Origin: Agrococcus sp. ProA11
Lineage (GTDB): Bacteria > Actinomycetota > Actinomycetes > Actinomycetales > Microbacteriaceae
Reading direction: 5' to 3'
Assembly (NCBI RefSeq): GCF_039880525.1
Contig: NZ_CP156989.1
Span: 2,480,001-2,544,000, forward strand
Length of the DNA: 64,000 bases
Both the position numbers and the translations under genes were made by a program. The notes under the pieces were generated by a model, which saw nothing but the letters and a program-made list of their open reading frames with translations, ran no database searches and was not told the DNA's origin. Within the stretch, counting starts at the first letter, position 1; each line of letters starts with the position of its first letter. Below are positions 60,789 to 64,000 of the stretch, piece by piece.

Positions 60789-62822
60789 ATGGACAAGGCA
60801 GTGCAGGAGCTCATCGAGCGCAGCAACCGGCTCGGATCCGACCCCCGCAACACCAACTACGCCGGCGGCAACACCTCTGCCAAAGGGCAGGCGACCGATC
60901 CCGCCACCGGCGAGCAGGTCGACCTGCTGTGGGTGAAGGGCTCCGGCGGCGATCTCGGCACCCTGACCGAGTCGGGCCTCGCGGCCCTGCGGCTCGACCG
61001 CGTGCGGGCGCTCGAGGCCGTCTACCCGGGCGTCGAGCGCGAGGACGAGATGGTCGCCGCGTTCGACTACTGCCTGCACGGCTCCGGCGGCGCCGCGCCC
61101 TCGATCGACACCGCGATGCACGCGCTGGTCGAGCAGCCGCACGTCGACCACCTGCACCCCGACGCGGGCATCGCGATCGCGACCGCTGCCGATGGCCCGG
61201 CGCTCACCGAGCGCATCTACGGCGACAAGGTCGTGTGGGTGCCGTGGCGCCGACCCGGCTTCCAGCTCGGGCTCGACATCCGCGCCATCCAGCGCGAGCA
61301 TCCTGATGCCGTCGGCTGCATCCTGGGCGGGCACGGCATCACGGCATGGGGCGAGACGAGCGAGGCGGCCGAGCGCAACTCGTTGTGGATCATCCGCACC
61401 GCCGCCGCCTACCTGGAGGAGCACGGCGCGCAGCAGCCGTTCGGCACGGCGCTGGAGGGCTACGCGGCGCTGCCGCCCGCCGAGCGCCGCGCGAAGGCCG
61501 CCGCGCTGAGCGCGCATGTGCGCGCGATCGCCGCGACCGACCGCCCGATGGTGGGCCACTTCAGCGACGATGAGGTCGTCACCGACTTCCTCGAGCGTGA
61601 GCACCACCGCCGGCTGACCGAGCTCGGCACCTCGTGCCCGGATCACTTCCTGCGCACCAAGGTGAAGCCGCTCGTGCTCGACCTGCCGGCCGACGCACCC
61701 GTCGAGCAGGCCATCGCGCGGCTGCAGGAGCTGCATGAGCAGTACCGCGCCGACTACGCCGCCTACTACGAGCGCCACGCGACCGAGGACTCCCCCGCGA
61801 TGCGCGGCGCCGACCCCGCCATCGTGCTGATCCCCGGCGTCGGCATGTTCTCGTTCGGCAAGGATAAGCGGACCGCACGCGTCGCCGGCGAGTTCTACAT
61901 CAACGCCATCAACGTCATGCACGGCGCCGAGTCGGTCTCGACCTACACGCCGATCTCCGACGCGGAGAAGTTCCGCATCGAGTACTGGTCGCTGGAGGAG
62001 GCGAAGCTGCAGCGGCAGCCCAAGCCGCGCTCGCACGCCGGCCGCATCGCGCTCGTGACGGGCGCGGCGTCGGGCATCGGGAAGGCGATCGCCACCCGGC
62101 TCGCCGCGGAGGGCGCGTGCGTCGTGATCGCCGACCTCTCGCTCGAGAAGGCGCAGGCCGCGGCCGCCGAGCTCGGCTCCACCGACGTCGCGATCGGCGT
62201 GCAGTGCGATGTCACGCAGGAGGCGGAGGTGCAGGCAGCGGTCGACGCGACGCTGCTGGCGTTCGGCGGCCTCGACCTGGTCGTCAACAACGCCGGCCTG
62301 TCGCTCTCGCGATCGCTGCTCGAGACCACCGAGGCCGACTGGGATCTGCAGCACGACGTGATGGCGAAGGGCTCGTTCCTCGTCTCGCGCGCCGCTGCCC
62401 GCGTGCTCATCGACCAGGGGATGGGCGGCGACATCATCTACATCTCGTCGAAGAACGCCGTGTTCGCGGGGCCGAACAACATCGCCTACTCGGCGACGAA
62501 GGCCGACCAGGCGCATCAGGTGCGCCTGCTGGCCGCCGAGCTCGGCCAGTACGGCGTGCGCGTCAACGGCATCAACCCGGACGGCGTCGTGCGCGGCTCC
62601 GGCATCTTCGCTGGCGGTTGGGGCGCGTCGCGTGCGAAGGTCTACGGCGTGGAGGAAGCAGAGCTCGGCAAGTACTACGCCGGTCGCACGCTGCTCGGCC
62701 TCGAGGTGCTGCCCGAGCACGTCGCCAACGCCGTGGCGGCACTCACCGGCCCCGAGCTCAGCCACACCACCGGCCTGCACGTGCCGGTCGACTCGGGCGT
62801 TGCGGCGGCATTCCTCCGATGA
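60789..62822 (+). CDS. Bifunctional rhamnulose-1-phosphate aldolase/lactaldehyde dehydrogenase
   Basis: About 677 aa. The N-terminal half is a class II aldolase: NTNYAGGNTSAKGQATDPAT, zinc ligands in HVDHLHPDAGIAIATAADGP and GGHGITAWGETSEAAERNSL. It splits L-rhamnulose-1-phosphate into DHAP and lactaldehyde. The C-terminal half is a short-chain dehydrogenase: ALVTGAASGIGKAIATRLAA, NNAGLSLSR and catalytic Tyr/Lys in YSATKADQAH. This matches the RhaD-aldolase/ADH fusion family. ATG 60789 preferred (AGAGAG upstream); ATG 60771 is possible. Coupled to rhaB by an ATGA overlap. Confidence 0.9.
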   Translation: MDKAVQELIERSNRLGSDPRNTNYAGGNTSAKGQATDPATGEQVDLLWVKGSGGDLGTLTESGLAALRLDRVRALEAVYPGVEREDEMVAAFDYCLHGSGGAAPSIDTAMHALVEQPHVDHLHPDAGIAIATAADGPALTERIYGDKVVWVPWRRPGFQLGLDIRAIQREHPDAVGCILGGHGITAWGETSEAAERNSLWIIRTAAAYLEEHGAQQPFGTALEGYAALPPAERRAKAAALSAHVRAIAATDRPMVGHFSDDEVVTDFLEREHHRRLTELGTSCPDHFLRTKVKPLVLDLPADAPVEQAIARLQELHEQYRADYAAYYERHATEDSPAMRGADPAIVLIPGVGMFSFGKDKRTARVAGEFYINAINVMHGAESVSTYTPISDAEKFRIEYWSLEEAKLQRQPKPRSHAGRIALVTGAASGIGKAIATRLAAEGACVVIADLSLEKAQAAAAELGSTDVAIGVQCDVTQEAEVQAAVDATLLAFGGLDLVVNNAGLSLSRSLLETTEADWDLQHDVMAKGSFLVSRAAARVLIDQGMGGDIIYISSKNAVFAGPNNIAYSATKADQAHQVRLLAAELGQYGVRVNGINPDGVVRGSGIFAGGWGASRAKVYGVEEAELGKYYAGRTLLGLEVLPEHVANAVAALTGPELSHTTGLHVPVDSGVAAAFLR

Positions 62823-64000
62823 CGGCGACCGTCGCCGCGATCGATCTCGGCGCGACCAGCGGCCGCGTGGTGCGTGCCGAGGTCAGCCGGACGTCGCTGC
62901 GACTCGACGAGATCACGCGCTTCGAGAATCGCCCGGTGCGGATCGCCGACGGGCTGCACTGGGCGGTGCTCGGCTTCTACGACCATGCGATGCAGGGCGT
63001 CGCGGCCGCCTCCAGGGGTCGCACGGGCGACGCGCAGCTCGCGTCGGTCGCGGTGGACTCGTGGGCGGTTGACTACGGCCTGCTGCGAGGCGGCAGCCTG
63101 CTCGGCATCCCCTTCTCCTACCGCGACGACCGCACGGCGCGCGGGCTGGAGCTCGTCGATGCGGTCATCGAGCAGCCCGCGCTCTACGCCCGCTGCGGCC
63201 TGCAGCGCATGCCGTTCACCACCATCAACCAGCTGATGGTCGACCGCGAGGGCGGTCTGCTCGAGGTGGCCGACACGCTGCTGATGCTGCCGGATCTGCT
63301 CAACTACTGGATGACCGGTCGCATGGTCACGGAGGCGACCAATGCCTCCACGACCGGGCTCATGCGCCTCGACGGCACGTGGGACACCGAGCTGATGGCG
63401 ATGCTCGGCATCCCCTCCTCGCTCGTCGCCGAGGTCGTGGTGCCCGGCACCAGGATCGGCGCGATCGATGCCACGACGCGCGCGCACTTCGGCATCGAGG
63501 GATCCCCGGAGGTGCTCGCCGTCGGCTCGCACGACACCGCCTCCGCAGTGGTGGGCGTGCCGATGGAGCCAGACGCCGCCTACGTCTCGAGCGGCACCTG
63601 GTCACTGGTGGGCATCGAGACCGCCGAGCCCATCGCGACGCCCGATGCGCTCGACGCGCAGTTCACGAACGAGGGCGGCGTCGATGGCCGCAATCGCTTC
63701 CTGAAGAACGTCATGGGGCTGTGGATCCTCTCGGAGTCGATGCGCACCTGGCAGGCGCAGAGCGCGCGGATCGATCTGCCGAGCCTGCTGGATGCTGCGG
63801 CGCGCGTCGACCGGCCGCTGCCGGTGTTCGACCCGACCGACGCTGCCTTCTACCCACCCGGCGACATGCCCGCGCGCATCGCCGCCTGGTTCGGCGAGCG
63901 CGGTCAGCGAGGCCCGCAGGGGCACGCCGAGGTGGTGCGCTGCATCCTCGAGTCGCTCGCCGAGGGCTATGCGGTCACCCTGCGGGACGCGGCGCGCATC
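62819..64000 (+). CDS. rhaB: Rhamnulokinase (FGGY family), cut by window end
   Basis: The 394 visible residues open with VAAIDLGATSGRVVRAEV, the FGGY phosphate-loop, and continue with VAVDSWAVDYGLLRGGSLLG and PFSYRDDRTARGLE, which are typical of RhaB. Further motifs: LMLPDLLNYWMTGRMVTEAT, VGSHDTASAVVGVP and YVSSGTWSLVGIE. Phosphorylates L-rhamnulose with ATP. The ATG at 62819 overlaps the stop of the preceding gene. The C terminus, and possibly a mutarotase (rhaM), lie beyond the window. Confidence 0.92.
   Translation, partial: MTATVAAIDLGATSGRVVRAEVSRTSLRLDEITRFENRPVRIADGLHWAVLGFYDHAMQGVAAASRGRTGDAQLASVAVDSWAVDYGLLRGGSLLGIPFSYRDDRTARGLELVDAVIEQPALYARCGLQRMPFTTINQLMVDREGGLLEVADTLLMLPDLLNYWMTGRMVTEATNASTTGLMRLDGTWDTELMAMLGIPSSLVAEVVVPGTRIGAIDATTRAHFGIEGSPEVLAVGSHDTASAVVGVPMEPDAAYVSSGTWSLVGIETAEPIATPDALDAQFTNEGGVDGRNRFLKNVMGLWILSESMRTWQAQSARIDLPSLLDAAARVDRPLPVFDPTDAAFYPPGDMPARIAAWFGERGQRGPQGHAEVVRCILESLAEGYAVTLRDAARI

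Noticed and set aside
58568-61306. A 912-codon plus-strand open frame across DeoR, promoter and rhamnose genes
   Set aside because: Arg/Ala-rich translation without motifs, crossing an intergenic region; it is a shadow of genes in other frames.

Overview
The window is high-GC DNA from a Gram-positive actinobacterium, most likely of the family Microbacteriaceae (an Agrococcus-like genome is my guess). The evidence is strong G/C at third codon positions, a TCGAAC-N4-GTTCGA LexA box in front of a DUF222/HNH gene, several apparently leaderless genes with a TANNNT box six bases before the start codon, and a REP-like palindrome of the GGTCTCG...CTCCTCG type. No rRNA, tRNA or CRISPR array was recognised.

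Bases 1-13506 form a defence island on the minus strand. It holds the end of an IS3-family element at the left edge and a complete type 1 BREX phage-defence operon, brxA-brxB-brxC-pglX-pglZ-brxL, with overlapping or nearly abutting genes. Directly upstream of brxA is a small excisionase-like helix-turn-helix gene broken by two single-base frameshifts; its last frame still ends in an ATGA overlap with the brxA start. BrxL carries a C-terminal MIT_C-like (phospholipase D-fold) domain where a Lon peptidase domain might be expected. The right side of the island abuts a decayed fragment of an AsnC/Lrp regulator whose intact paralogue lies at 31983-32906.

Bases 14214-23256 are ordinary chromosomal genes: a nitrilase-family amidohydrolase divergent from a small membrane protein/NCS1 permease/alcohol dehydrogenase/TetR operon, with a 37-bp inverted repeat between them; several hypothetical proteins, one with a nuclease-like motif; an alpha/beta hydrolase; and an aminotransferase. 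Bases 23406-31770 are one tightly overlapping minus-strand operon: polar amino-acid ABC transporter (SBP, permease, ATPase), D-2-hydroxyacid dehydrogenase, YtcJ-type amidohydrolase, ThDP enzyme and M20 hydrolase. A divergent tandem AsnC regulator and an agmatinase-family ureohydrolase follow. Together with the nearby aminotransferase they suggest catabolism of a guanidino or amino acid substrate.

Bases 34016-52000 hold mixed housekeeping and membrane genes: an FAD oxidoreductase, a HSL-type esterase, a lipase-maturation-factor protein, a FUSC exporter, very small genes, an MFS transporter, a lipoprotein/PKD-like pair, a Gfo/Idh/MocA oxidoreductase, DUF2277, the SOS-boxed DUF222/HNH gene, the ATP-grasp/alpha-E/transglutaminase trio and NhaA.

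Bases 52119-64000 are a deoxysugar (L-rhamnose) catabolic island. A DeoR regulator, sugar ABC importer, class II aldolase and ketose 3-epimerase lie on the minus strand. L-rhamnose isomerase, the bifunctional rhamnulose-1-phosphate aldolase/lactaldehyde dehydrogenase and rhamnulokinase (cut by the window end) lie on the plus strand. The shared intergenic region contains inverted TTCGAAAGCG repeats.
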